Source of the DNA: CAWBBA01 sp963741625
GTDB taxonomy: Bacteria > Desulfobacterota > Desulfomonilia > Desulfomonilales > Desulfomonilaceae
Length of the DNA: 64,000 nucleotides
Direction of reading: 5' to 3'
NCBI GenBank assembly: GCA_963741625.1
Contig: CAVUIT010000009.1
Location: forward strand, 186,001 to 250,000
The notes beneath the pieces were generated by a model. It was not told the origin of the DNA. It made no database searches and was given only the letters and a program-made list of their open reading frames with translations. Positions 34,723 through 42,882 of this stretch are shown piece after piece (the first letter of the stretch is position 1; each line of letters begins with the position of its first letter). The position numbers and the translations under genes are program-made.

Positions 34723-34917
34723 ATGAAGAAATTCTTCTTGTTGTTAACAGTGATGGCTTTCATGGTGACCGCTCCCTTGGCAATGGCTAAGGAAGACAAG
34801 ATTAAATGCTGCGTTAAGGGCAAATGCTCAAAGATGACGACGGCGAAGTGCGACAAAGCAAAGGGCGAGATAGTAAAAGACTGTAAGGACTGTAAGAAAC
34901 CGGCGAAGTCCAAGTAG
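34723..34917 (+). CDS. Tiny exported Cys-rich protein, paralogue 1
   Basis: Sixty-four residues: signal peptide MKKFFLLLTVMAFMVTAPLAMA, then a Lys-rich mature domain of about 42 residues with six Cys in the pattern CC-x4-C-x7-C-x10-C-x2-C (KCCVKGKCSKM, KCDKAKG, VKDCKDCKKP). GGGAGG six bases upstream fixes ATG 34723. The same Cys framework and the segment DCKDC recur in the protein at 50312-50545, so this is a small family. The spacing suggests disulfides or a metal cluster in the periplasm. Function unknown. Confidence 0.8.
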   Translation: MKKFFLLLTVMAFMVTAPLAMAKEDKIKCCVKGKCSKMTTAKCDKAKGEIVKDCKDCKKPAKSK

Positions 34918-34933
34918 TCATTGTCGGGAATTT

Positions 34934-34982
34934 GGAGATGCCGTCAAGGGTTCGAGGAAATTGAACCGCTGACGACGTCTCC
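34934..34982. terminator. Imperfect hairpin between convergent genes
   Basis: GGAGA, GTCA and GGTTC on the left pair with GAACC, TGAC and TCTCC on the right around a nine-base loop, with small internal loops. It lies between the convergent Cys-rich gene and the fusion gene and may terminate both. No T run is present. Confidence 0.45.
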
Positions 34983-35098
34983 AACCATCCAAGAGGCATA
35001 TATCAATCCGCAATGTGGGTCGGGAAAGCATGGGCTGTAGACTAGTCTGTGCAAAAGGGTAGGGTTTACCCCAGATAGCAGCCACCCATAGCGTCCGC

Positions 35099-37063
35099 TC
35101 AGATGGGATGCTTGCCGTTGTTTTTCCTGCCGTTCGGCTGGATGCCCAGTCTGTCTTCAGCCGCACTCAGAATCGCCTCCAACATTTCTCTGTAAGAAAT
35201 CGCTGCAAAACCTGCCATTTTTGCGAGGTGACCGTCCCAGCACCAACCTGGATTCGGGTTTACCTCGAGCAGTTTCGGATTGCCTTCCCCGTCCAGTCTC
35301 CAATCGAATCGGCAATAATCCCTGCATTCGAGCCTTTCGAACAGTCTCAGGCACCATTCCACTACGGATTTCTCCACGTCTTCGGGCAGATAAGCAGGCA
35401 CTGATTTGACCTTCCAATATGGGGAGTCCGGCCGCCATTTTGCTTCATAACCGCAGATGCGTGGTAAATTATCGGGGACCGCGGAATAATCCTCCTCTGA
35501 AACCGGAAGCACCGTGTAGCCCTCCAGGGGATTACCAATGATGCCCACGCTGATATCATTTCCTGTGAGGAATTCCTCCACGAGTATCGGTTTGTCGTAC
35601 CCGAACTTGTAACGAATTTCGGAGATTGCATTTAAGGCTTCTTCCAGGCTGCTTGCCACGCTTCGCTGGGTTATGCCGAAGCTGGAGTCACCAAAGTTGG
35701 GCTTTATCATGACTGGAAAAGAGAAAGGCAGCTCGAACGCCGTGTCCTCCGGCTTGACAAAAAAGGCCCTTGGCACGGGGATTTTCATCTCCTTGGCAAT
35801 GCCACGCACGAGAGATTTATCATAGCAATAAGCCAAACATTGAGGGCCGGCGCCCGTGTAGGGCAGGTCCAATTGTTCCAACAGTGCAGGAACATGCAGC
35901 TCTTGGCGGGGGTCGTTTTTGTACCCCTCGTCACACAGATTCATCACTAGGTCAATTTTGCCGTTCATTTTTTTTAAATCGTGTATGAGGGTATCGTGAT
36001 TATCCAGGTACTTGAATCTGTATTGCGGAAGTCCTTCGAGCGCGTACTTTACTTGCTCGATAGTGTAGAAATCATCGTCGTCGAAAATTGCTGATGGCTT
36101 TAGAGGATCCGGTTTGGTGGGGTCGCCGAAGAGGACCACAACGTTGCTCACAGCTTGAGCCCGTTTCAACCTGATCGGCGTGAAGGCCTTTTCGACTCGA
36201 GCCGTAACTATTATGCGCTGTTCCATCATGCCAAGGTCTTGATTTCGAAGCGAATTAGGCGAGATTTGGCCGTGAACCGTGCAATGGCTGAAGCCGGCTT
36301 CCTTGAGTAAGCTGACAATACCTTCCCTTGAATAGAGACGTTCCGCGTAAAACTGATCGGCTATCACTCCCTTACTACAGTTCGTCACCACTTCTCGTGA
36401 TATCAGGCGCTCGCCATCCGCTGAAAGGGAACGCTCCCGGCACACGAAATGCTTCTTATCAATCCATTCCCAAGATCGGGACTGGAACCTATCCCTCAAG
36501 TAATCTCCGTCGGTTACGTCGAGGAGGCATAGGCCGTCGGGCCGCAAAATCCTGAATACCTCTTTGAGCACTTGGAGATCATCCCTCACAGTCTCAAAAT
36601 AACCGAAGCTGTTGCCGAGTATCATGACGCAGTCGAATGCGTCCGGCGAGTAGTGAGTCTTTCTTGCATCGCCCTCCCTGAATTTGACGCCAAGGCCCTC
36701 TCTGGTCGCCAGCCCTCTGGCCTTTGTAATGAGATAGCGGGAACGATCCAGCCCTTCAACATTTCTGAACCCTTTCCGAGCCAATTCCAATGAATGGCGT
36801 CCTTGTCCGCAGCACAAGTCCAAAATTCTCGAGTCTTGTGAAAGTTCGGCCACGCCGACAAAGAACCCTACTTCGGTGCCTGTTATATTCTCGTCCGCGA
36901 CGACGTCCGCATCCGTCTTCAGGTAGAGAGCATTAAAAATCGAACGCCACCAGTCAGGGCTGACGTGCTCTTCGAGGTTGGACACGGGTCCCAATATTGC
37001 GCTTTTCGTTTGGCCGTTCTTAGGCCGCTGAGGAAGCCTTCGCAGAGGCTTTCGTCCATTCAT
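35099..37063 (-). CDS. Fusion of a SAM methyltransferase and a D-Ala-D-Ala-ligase-like ATP-grasp enzyme
   Basis: A 654-residue two-enzyme chain. Residues about 30-290 are a class I methyltransferase (motif I ILDLCCGQGRHSLELARKG; CVMILGNSFGYFE; LLDVTDGDYLRDRF). Residues about 310-640 are an ATP-grasp ligase of the D-Ala-D-Ala ligase type: VVVLFGDPT, MNLCDEGYKND, PYTGAGPQCLAYCYDKSL, PVMIKPNFGDSSFGI, VEEFLTGNDISVG and the Mg site CRFDWRLDGEGNPKLLEVNPNPG. ATP-grasp ligases join a carboxylate to an amine through an acyl phosphate. The fusion predicts one pathway in which a small acid or peptide is both ligated and methylated. GGAGG nine bases before ATG 37063. No carrier or precursor peptide gene is evident nearby. 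Confidence 0.9.
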   Translation of the reverse strand: MNGRKPLRRLPQRPKNGQTKSAILGPVSNLEEHVSPDWWRSIFNALYLKTDADVVADENITGTEVGFFVGVAELSQDSRILDLCCGQGRHSLELARKGFRNVEGLDRSRYLITKARGLATREGLGVKFREGDARKTHYSPDAFDCVMILGNSFGYFETVRDDLQVLKEVFRILRPDGLCLLDVTDGDYLRDRFQSRSWEWIDKKHFVCRERSLSADGERLISREVVTNCSKGVIADQFYAERLYSREGIVSLLKEAGFSHCTVHGQISPNSLRNQDLGMMEQRIIVTARVEKAFTPIRLKRAQAVSNVVVLFGDPTKPDPLKPSAIFDDDDFYTIEQVKYALEGLPQYRFKYLDNHDTLIHDLKKMNGKIDLVMNLCDEGYKNDPRQELHVPALLEQLDLPYTGAGPQCLAYCYDKSLVRGIAKEMKIPVPRAFFVKPEDTAFELPFSFPVMIKPNFGDSSFGITQRSVASSLEEALNAISEIRYKFGYDKPILVEEFLTGNDISVGIIGNPLEGYTVLPVSEEDYSAVPDNLPRICGYEAKWRPDSPYWKVKSVPAYLPEDVEKSVVEWCLRLFERLECRDYCRFDWRLDGEGNPKLLEVNPNPGWCWDGHLAKMAGFAAISYREMLEAILSAAEDRLGIQPNGRKNNGKHPI

Positions 37064-37370
37064 AGCTCGGTTCCTCCGGGGGAGTGTAAGTCTTGGGTCC
37101 GCGGCATCGGTCCTCGCCTATTTTGCTGCCGTTTATAGGCTTTACTCGAATCCAAATAGTCAGAAGGAAGTGTTCCGCGTCAGCCACTTTTTGTTCATGG
37201 CATTTACACAAAGCCAACGATTTTCTCAACCGCTTTTTTCATGTGTTCAGATATTTTTGTTACGCTCAGGTGTGGCCGGATTATATTGACCCAAGGCTGC
37301 TATGGCAGGAGAATATCCATCAGCCGCTGCGTGCCTTGCGGGTTTGGGGTGCCCTCGCTGAGCACCCTCA
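37020..37370 (-). pseudogene. Degenerate coding remnant upstream of the fusion gene
   Basis: Reading leftward, protein-like segments VRVLSEGTPNPQGTQRLMDI, then (after an in-frame TAG) QPWVNIIRPHLSVTKISEHM, then (after one extra base) HEQKVADAEHFLLTIWIRVK and RGPKTYTPPEEPSYEW follow one another and end at TAA 37020, overlapping the fusion gene start. The order and lack of other stops suggest one damaged gene. Family not recognised. Confidence 0.35.
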
Positions 37371-37375
37371 CCCGG

Positions 37376-37597
37376 TTAAAGTGTAGGTTGAGACGACTGG
37401 ACGCTCCGTTTGCAGAACGGAGCGTCGGTGTAATTCGGCTCGCTGCAAACCAAGCCTCGTACCTGCATTCTGTGAGAAGCAACCCATTCGGAAAAAGCAT
37501 TGTCAGGCCAACCCTTCACGCTCGGACATGTTGCAGTTTGGTTCTCTACGCTCACCATGCCCTCAGGCATGATGTGCTCAATATCCCTTGTCTTCAT
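37376..37597 (-). CDS. Small hypothetical protein with a strong ribosome site
   Basis: Seventy-three residues starting MKTRDIEHIMPEGMVSVENQ, with three Cys and no membrane segment. GAGGAGG seven bases before ATG 37597 is one of the best ribosome sites in the window, which is the main support. It ends where the degenerate remnant downstream begins in another frame, so the two may once have been one gene. No family recognised. Confidence 0.4.
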   Translation of the reverse strand: MKTRDIEHIMPEGMVSVENQTATCPSVKGWPDNAFSEWVASHRMQVRGLVCSEPNYTDAPFCKRSVQSSQPTL

Positions 37598-37879
37598 GAG
37601 ATGACCTCCTCATGACGTTTGTTCTGTCACTAACGATGCAGCTAGCAGACGCTGGATTCAGAAATTTTGCGCCTTTTTGCGAACTTGAAATCGCATTAGC
37701 ATAAGGTGCCCCCAATCCTCAAAGTCACCCATGTGATCTCCTCTGAAAGGTATGCTGCTCTTCTCCTGCTACGGGACATGCTTAGGCCGTTTCCCGGAAG
37801 GGGAATACTCGAACGGAATCATTGACGGAATCGGGGATAGTGCTATAAAAGAAGATAAATGCAAGGGGGTAACGGCAAG

Positions 37880-38623
37880 ATGAGAACGAGCAATCCTGCA
37901 CTTAATGACCAGACGTTTGCCCAATTCGGTTATGCGCAAACCGGCGAAGCAATGACCGTTCAGGGGGCTGTAAACAAGGCCGCCCTTTTGTTGGTCTGTG
38001 TGCTGCTGACCACCGCGTGGACCTGGCATCTTTTTTTCCTTACTTCTAATCCGGCCTCCGTAATGCCCTGGATGATAGGAGGCGCCATAGGCGGTTTTGT
38101 TGTGGCTCTTGTAACGGTGTTCAAACAACAATGGGCCGCGGTGACGTCACCTATCTATGCGCTTCTTGAAGGCCTTTTCGTAGGCGGCATGTCGGCCCTG
38201 GCCGAATCCCAGTATCCTGGTATCGTGATTCAGGCAGTGGGACTCACTTTCGGGACGTGCCTTGCGGTGTTGATGGCCTACACCTCCGGACTCGTAAAGG
38301 CGACCGAGAATTTCAAGATGGGAGTGGTGGCTGCCACTGGGGGAATTGCCCTGGTTTATTTGGCGTCGATCATTTTGGGCCTGTTTGGAGTGCGCATGCC
38401 CCTTATCCATGACAATGGCCTATTTGGAATAGGATTCAGCTTGTTTGTGGTCGTCATTGCAGCGCTGAACCTTGTCCTGGATTTTGATTTTATTGATAAC
38501 GGTGCACGACAAGGCGCACCGAAGTACATGGAATGGTACGCCGCCTTCGGCCTCATGGTAACTCTGATCTGGCTCTACATAGAGGTACTGCGGCTGCTCA
38601 TGAAACTGAGAAGTCGTGATTGA
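37880..38623 (+). CDS. Bax inhibitor-1/YccA-like membrane protein
   Basis: A 247-residue protein with seven hydrophobic segments after a short soluble N-terminus (MRTSNPALNDQTFAQ). The pattern TSPIYALLEGLFVGGMSALAE, then AYTSGLVKATENFKMGVVAATGG and ALNLVLDFDFIDNGA matches the BI-1/YccA family, whose members are membrane channels or modulators of membrane proteolysis. The conserved acidic residues in the last helices (LDFDFID) are present. ATG 37880 has GGGGGT about nine bases upstream; the in-frame ATG at 37859 has none. Confidence 0.9.
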   Translation: MRTSNPALNDQTFAQFGYAQTGEAMTVQGAVNKAALLLVCVLLTTAWTWHLFFLTSNPASVMPWMIGGAIGGFVVALVTVFKQQWAAVTSPIYALLEGLFVGGMSALAESQYPGIVIQAVGLTFGTCLAVLMAYTSGLVKATENFKMGVVAATGGIALVYLASIILGLFGVRMPLIHDNGLFGIGFSLFVVVIAALNLVLDFDFIDNGARQGAPKYMEWYAAFGLMVTLIWLYIEVLRLLMKLRSRD

Positions 38624-38808
38624 GCGCTGTGAGAAAGGAGCAGCGACAGAAGGTTTTGCTTCCCGGATTTTCTTTCTCCACAAAATCCCGTTTGCCGGCC
38701 GCAAGGAGATCGCATTGCTCAGGGGCCTATCCGTGCAGAGCGGCGGGTTCTCATCGTATAACATTGTGCCACGACGAATGACTTCAAAAGAAGGACGGTG
38801 AAATACCG

Positions 38809-41088
38809 ATGCTTTTTGCAAGAGACAAAAGCCGAGCGCTGTTTGAGGCCATTCAAAAAAATCGACCTGAGCAGGTGAAACAGCTTTTGGGAAAGGGGGT
38901 GGATGTCAATTCACGGGACGAATCAGGCGCTACTCCGCTGATGAAGGCCCTTTACGCAGGCTCCTATAGGGTGGTCAAGGAACTTCTTAGCCGGAAACCC
39001 AATTTGAATGCCCAAGATGAAAAAGGCATCACGGCTTTGATGGTGGCTTGCATCACGGGCCAAACAGCGGTGGCCAAAGTTCTCTTGGAACGGGGGGCTC
39101 ACCTCGAAGCGCAGGACAACCAGGGTTACACTCCATTGATGGCTGCGGCTTATTACGGGCATACGGAACTGGTGACCATGCTTCTGAAGTCGGGGGCTCG
39201 CATCGAAGCTCGGACTTCGGACGGCAAAACCGCGCTTATGGTGGGATTGACAGCCGGCCGGCCTATGATTGTCTCGAGGCTTTTGGACAAGGGTGCTGAT
39301 GCCAACGCGAAAGACGATGCTGGACGGACACCCATGATGATTGCAGCATTTGATGCCCACTTGGGCATGATGAACCTGCTTTTCAAGCATGGAGCGGACG
39401 CGAATGCCGTGGACAAGGCGGGGAGAACAGCGCTGGCGAAGGCTGCGCATAAAGGTTTTCGCGAAGTAGTCGAGATCTTGCTGGAAAAGGGGGTTGACCC
39501 CGACATTGCAGATAATGCCGGATGGACCGCTCTCATGGTAGCCTCTGACAGGGGACATCTGGCAGTAGTGAAATCTCTTCTGGACAGAGACGTTGAAATC
39601 AATCGGCAGGACAAGGCTGGACGCACGGCTCTCATGTGGGCTGCACGGGTCGGTCGGACATCAGTGGTCAATCTTCTGCTTGACCGAGGAGCCGACTTTG
39701 ACATTGAGGACAATGCCGGCATGACCGCCCTGATTTGGGCTTCCCAGGAATCCCACGGGGAGGTGGTGGAACTGCTCTTGCAAAGAGGAGCAACAATCAC
39801 GCCTGAAGCTGAAAAGACCATTACAACCATGCTTGAGGCCCCTGAGGAAGGTATCACTGACACTCTGGAACTGACTTTGGACCGTGGGTTCCTTGTCGAA
39901 GCAGACGTCAAATACGGCAATCAGGACTTAATTGATGCAGCGAGCGCTGGGCTATTAGAGGATGTGCGGAAGATATTGGACCGGGGTGCAGATGCGAACG
40001 CCCGGAACCAATATGGCCTTACGCCTCTGATGAGAGCTGCATACAAGGGCCACTTGGAAGTCGTCCGGCTCCTTTTGGAACGTGGCGCTAAGGCCGACAT
40101 TCAGGACCATGGCGGCAAGACCTCTCTCATGAAAGCGTGCTCCGCAGGGCAAATAGAGGTCGCGAGAAGTCTATTGGAACATGGCGCAGAAATAAACGCA
40201 GCAACCAAGCACGGACTCACCGCTTTGATGAGAGCATCTTACAGGGGTCTGAGTGAAGTCGCCCAGTTTCTTGTGGAACAGGGGGCTGAAGTTGATGCCA
40301 AAGATAAAGCAGGGCTTACCGCTGTGGCATGGGCATCTATTAAAGGCCACTCCCATGTGGTACGGCTGCTTGTTGATGCAGGCGCCACGGCGGATCTTCC
40401 CCCTCATATCCCAGATGTTTCTGTCAGTAGCGATTTCGAAAAGGTCCCGCCTGAAGCTCCTGCGACTTTCTCGACCGACGAGGATGCCGGAGAGGTCGAA
40501 ATAGATGCTGAAGTCCTCATCGAGGCATGCATAGGGGGTAACCCGGAGGACGTCCAGCGCCTACTGCATGCCGTTACCGACATCAATGCCAAAGATAAGG
40601 CGGGAAGGACGGCTTTGATGTGGGCATCTTACCGGAATCGCCAAGAGATTGTGAAATTGTTATTGACCCAAGGGGCGAACGTGAACATTCACGATAATGC
40701 GGGAAGGACAGCCTTGATGTGGGCCGCACTCTACGGGACACCTGAAATCATGGAGATCTTGCTGGACGAAGAAGTTGTTCTAGACGCCAAGGACAAGAAC
40801 GGCAGAACCACCTTGATATGGGCCTGCATCAGCGGCAGGACAGAAGTGGCGAAACTTGTCCTTGCCACAGGGCCGGACCTCGAAGCCGTTGACAATGACG
40901 GCAGAACAGCCCTCATCTGGGCATGCGATAAAGCGCAATCGGAATTGGTGAAAATGCTCTTGGAGTGGGGGGCTGCTGTTAATGTAGCCGATAATAGCGG
41001 AAGGACGCCGTTTGCTATAGCCTCCGAGCGCAGGTATCCTCAAATGATTAAGATCTTAGAAGAGTACACGAAATCGGGAATCGCATGA
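38809..41088 (+). CDS. Ankyrin-repeat protein with 21 repeats in three arrays
   Basis: A 759-residue protein made almost wholly of 33-residue ankyrin repeats, with no signal peptide or membrane helix. By eye there are about 21 repeats in three blocks (10, 5 and 6). Each block opens with a capping unit lacking the D-x-x-G-x-T start (LFEAIQKNRPEQVKQLL, LIDAASAGLLEDVRKIL, LIEACIGGNPEDVQRLL). Spacers of about 40 residues separate them, the second acidic. Many repeats share AGRTALMWA, suggesting recent internal duplication. Such scaffolds bind proteins; the partner is unknown. It follows the BI-1/YccA-like gene. Confidence 0.93.
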   Translation: MLFARDKSRALFEAIQKNRPEQVKQLLGKGVDVNSRDESGATPLMKALYAGSYRVVKELLSRKPNLNAQDEKGITALMVACITGQTAVAKVLLERGAHLEAQDNQGYTPLMAAAYYGHTELVTMLLKSGARIEARTSDGKTALMVGLTAGRPMIVSRLLDKGADANAKDDAGRTPMMIAAFDAHLGMMNLLFKHGADANAVDKAGRTALAKAAHKGFREVVEILLEKGVDPDIADNAGWTALMVASDRGHLAVVKSLLDRDVEINRQDKAGRTALMWAARVGRTSVVNLLLDRGADFDIEDNAGMTALIWASQESHGEVVELLLQRGATITPEAEKTITTMLEAPEEGITDTLELTLDRGFLVEADVKYGNQDLIDAASAGLLEDVRKILDRGADANARNQYGLTPLMRAAYKGHLEVVRLLLERGAKADIQDHGGKTSLMKACSAGQIEVARSLLEHGAEINAATKHGLTALMRASYRGLSEVAQFLVEQGAEVDAKDKAGLTAVAWASIKGHSHVVRLLVDAGATADLPPHIPDVSVSSDFEKVPPEAPATFSTDEDAGEVEIDAEVLIEACIGGNPEDVQRLLHAVTDINAKDKAGRTALMWASYRNRQEIVKLLLTQGANVNIHDNAGRTALMWAALYGTPEIMEILLDEEVVLDAKDKNGRTTLIWACISGRTEVAKLVLATGPDLEAVDNDGRTALIWACDKAQSELVKMLLEWGAAVNVADNSGRTPFAIASERRYPQMIKILEEYTKSGIA

Positions 41089-41145
41089 GTTCGCGGACAG
41101 ATTGAAAAGCATGGAAACAAATTCCGCAGAGTAGTCTTCAGTGCG

Positions 41146-41625
41146 ATGCATTGGCGACGTGTCATTCAGATGCCGGGCTCTGAGTCCGATCCTCTGGTGC
41201 TCTCAAAGCGGTCAGCCATGCTGTCTAGAGGTCTTCCGATGATGGCGCTAGTTCTAGCCCTGATATTGGCTTTTATATCGTCTCACGTGTATGCGTATTC
41301 TTCGGCAGTTCCCGGTTCAAACGGCAACCCTGAAACCGTTTCAGACGCACCTCCAAAAGTGGATAGACCTCCTCAATCGGAAGTTTGCCCCCGATGCGGC
41401 GAAGAAAAGGCCGACAGCGTTAAATGCAAGAACTGTGGCCTCAGACTTCGGCTCACACCTGGGCGGTTCATCCCATATGGGGTCGACAGCAGGGCAAGAT
41501 CCGATCTGAATAACATAGGGCGGAGTAACCAGAAGATAGACAGAAGCATGAGAAGCTTGCAGAAAAGTCTGAGAGATATGAACACGAGCATAAACAGGGC
41601 GAGAGTTCCTAGCCGGCGTTACTGA
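41146..41625 (+). CDS. Membrane-anchored or exported zinc-ribbon protein
   Basis: Up to 159 residues. A hydrophobic segment (MMALVLALILAFISSHVYA) precedes a Pro/Ser-rich stretch, a zinc ribbon CPRCGEEKADSVKCKNCG (two CxxC pairs) and a basic, helical C-terminus (SNQKIDRSMRSLQKSLRDMN). The start is uncertain: ATG 41146 gives a long N-terminus, while ATG 41233 or 41236 would place the hydrophobic segment first, like a signal peptide. No family name can be given. Confidence 0.65.
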   Translation: MHWRRVIQMPGSESDPLVLSKRSAMLSRGLPMMALVLALILAFISSHVYAYSSAVPGSNGNPETVSDAPPKVDRPPQSEVCPRCGEEKADSVKCKNCGLRLRLTPGRFIPYGVDSRARSDLNNIGRSNQKIDRSMRSLQKSLRDMNTSINRARVPSRRY

Positions 41626-41685
41626 CCGCCGGACGGAAAATTTCGGATAGAAATTCACGGTTCCATTCAAAAGGGGCTCATTTAA

Positions 41686-42378
41686 GTGATTCTCAGACTG
41701 ATTCCCTTAGTAATTGCTTCGCTTCTCTTGGCGGCTCATTTTCTCCGGGGAGGAAATATTGGATTAATGCTGGTGTCTGTTCTGGTTCCCCTGCTATTGC
41801 TGATCAGAAAACGGTGGAGTCTGATTCTTGTGCAGTTGTCAGCCTATGCAGCGGCTGTGGTCTGGGTGTACACAGCCATTCACCTCGTGCAGGAGCGGAT
41901 GATTTGGGCTAGGCCGTGGAGTGGCGCGGTAATAATTCTTGGCTCAGTAGCGCTGTTTAGCATGTTTGCAGGGTTCTTGCTGAACTCACCCACGGTGAAG
42001 GCAAAGATATCCGTCTTCATAGGAGGCTGTTGCGTAATCCCGAGTGCCGTGGGACTTTCAGCCGAATTCGTGGCACGGTTGAGAATTGAATCTGACCGGG
42101 ATTTCGCTCGTCTACCTCTTCACCTTATTTATTGCGGTGACAAGATCCGCTGCGTCGATAAGCAATTGAGGGGGATCCGCACCCGTTATGATGACGTGCA
42201 CATCGGCTGGACGATTCGACAAGAAATCAACCGCTTCGTGGCCGTCAACAGCCTTATGTGCCAGCAAATATATAAACTCGTTGAGGACGACCATCTGGAA
42301 TCTTCCAGAGTTGATGGCCTCCTTAGCCGACTTCCAGGCTTCTTGCGCGGTCTCCGGATCCGGAGAGTGGTCTTCTGA
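41686..42378 (+). CDS. Hydrophobic membrane protein whose 3' end is re-routed by an inserted repeat
   Basis: GTG 41686 (GGGG eight bases upstream) opens a frame with about four transmembrane segments in the first 110 residues (LIPLVIASLLLAAHFL, LMLVSVLVPLLLLI, LVQLSAYAAAVVWVYTAIHL, SGAVIILGSVALFSMFAGFLL). At 42020 repeat copy C enters the frame, and the remaining residues are encoded by the repeat and by antisense of the CobA-like gene, so the last 120 residues are not native. The original protein probably ended near residue 110. Function unknown. Confidence 0.55.
   Translation: MILRLIPLVIASLLLAAHFLRGGNIGLMLVSVLVPLLLLIRKRWSLILVQLSAYAAAVVWVYTAIHLVQERMIWARPWSGAVIILGSVALFSMFAGFLLNSPTVKAKISVFIGGCCVIPSAVGLSAEFVARLRIESDRDFARLPLHLIYCGDKIRCVDKQLRGIRTRYDDVHIGWTIRQEINRFVAVNSLMCQQIYKLVEDDHLESSRVDGLLSRLPGFLRGLRIRRVVF
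42020..42076 (+). repeat. Interspersed repeat copy C (IS-end-like)
   Basis: TAGGAGGCTGTTGCGTAATC then CCGAGTGCCGTGGGACTTTC and GCCGAATTCGTGGCACGG. It is the closest match to copy A. It lies in the tail of the membrane-protein frame, 36 bases before the stop of the convergent CobA-like gene. Confidence 0.75.
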
Positions 42379-42588
42379 TTCGCCTCCCAGGTCATTTCCC
42401 AATGCATGTACTGTCAACAGGTCTTGAAACCGGTCAGAAAAATCCGATCTGCTGATCCAAGACTCGCCGCTGAATTCGATTACGCAGACCTTAATTCCCT
42501 GTCCCAGGGCCCTGAAAACCTGTCCAAAGGCTGAAACGGCCTTATCTTCGGCATTACCGCTCAGGACCATGAGCAACCCTTTTTTCAT
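42112..42588 (-). CDS. CobA/BtuR-like protein with a degenerate ATP-binding loop
   Basis: A 158-residue protein laid out like cob(I)alamin adenosyltransferase CobA: N-terminal strand and P-loop position, then FRALGQGIKVCVIEF, AWKSAKEAINSGRFQMVVLNEF and VHVIITGADPPQLLIDAADLV with the C-terminal NKVKR. In active enzymes the P-loop reads GNGKGKTTA; here it is SGNAEDKAVSAFG, losing the glycines and the KT pair needed for ATP. It is therefore either a paralogue with a new role (cobamide or nucleotide sensing) or inactive. GGAGGAG six bases before ATG 42588 shows it is still set up for strong translation. Confidence 0.85.
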   Translation of the reverse strand: MKKGLLMVLSGNAEDKAVSAFGQVFRALGQGIKVCVIEFSGESWISRSDFSDRFQDLLTVHALGNDLGGESEDHSPDPETAQEAWKSAKEAINSGRFQMVVLNEFIYLLAHKAVDGHEAVDFLSNRPADVHVIITGADPPQLLIDAADLVTAINKVKR

Positions 42589-42760
42589 CTGATTCTCCTC
42601 CGACAACCTTTTAACAATAATGCCTCCTTGTTGGACGCCCCTTCCTCCCAACTGGAGAGTGTAACAAAGACCAAATGCCTCGTTGTTTTGTAGCCAAAAT
42701 GTTTTGACCAGGGATTTATTTCACCATAAACCATACAATTTGCAAAGACGTGTGTCGGGC

Positions 42761-42776
42761 GTGCCACGATTCGGCT
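42761..42776 (-). repeat. Fragment of the interspersed repeat, inverted (copy E)
   Basis: GTGCCACGATTCGGCT is the reverse complement of the tail of copy C (AGCCGAATTCGTGGCAC) with one base missing. It lies about 170 bases upstream of the CobA-like gene, opposite in orientation to copy C, so the two could be ends of one old insertion around that gene. Confidence 0.45.
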
Positions 42777-42882
42777 CAAGTATAGCATGCACTTGACGAT
42801 GAACCGGTCGAGAACTAATTTTTGAAGAACAGCCTCAGCAACGGAAGAGGCGGCAATGTGGCTCGGAAGGGAGGAGACAAAA

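Noticed and set aside
34934..34982. tRNA-like stem with GGGTTCGA
   Set aside because: No cloverleaf could be drawn; the stretch folds as one long imperfect hairpin.
38880..41080. Periodic 99-base DNA similarity as a non-coding tandem repeat
   Set aside because: It is the coding period of ankyrin repeats (33 residues).
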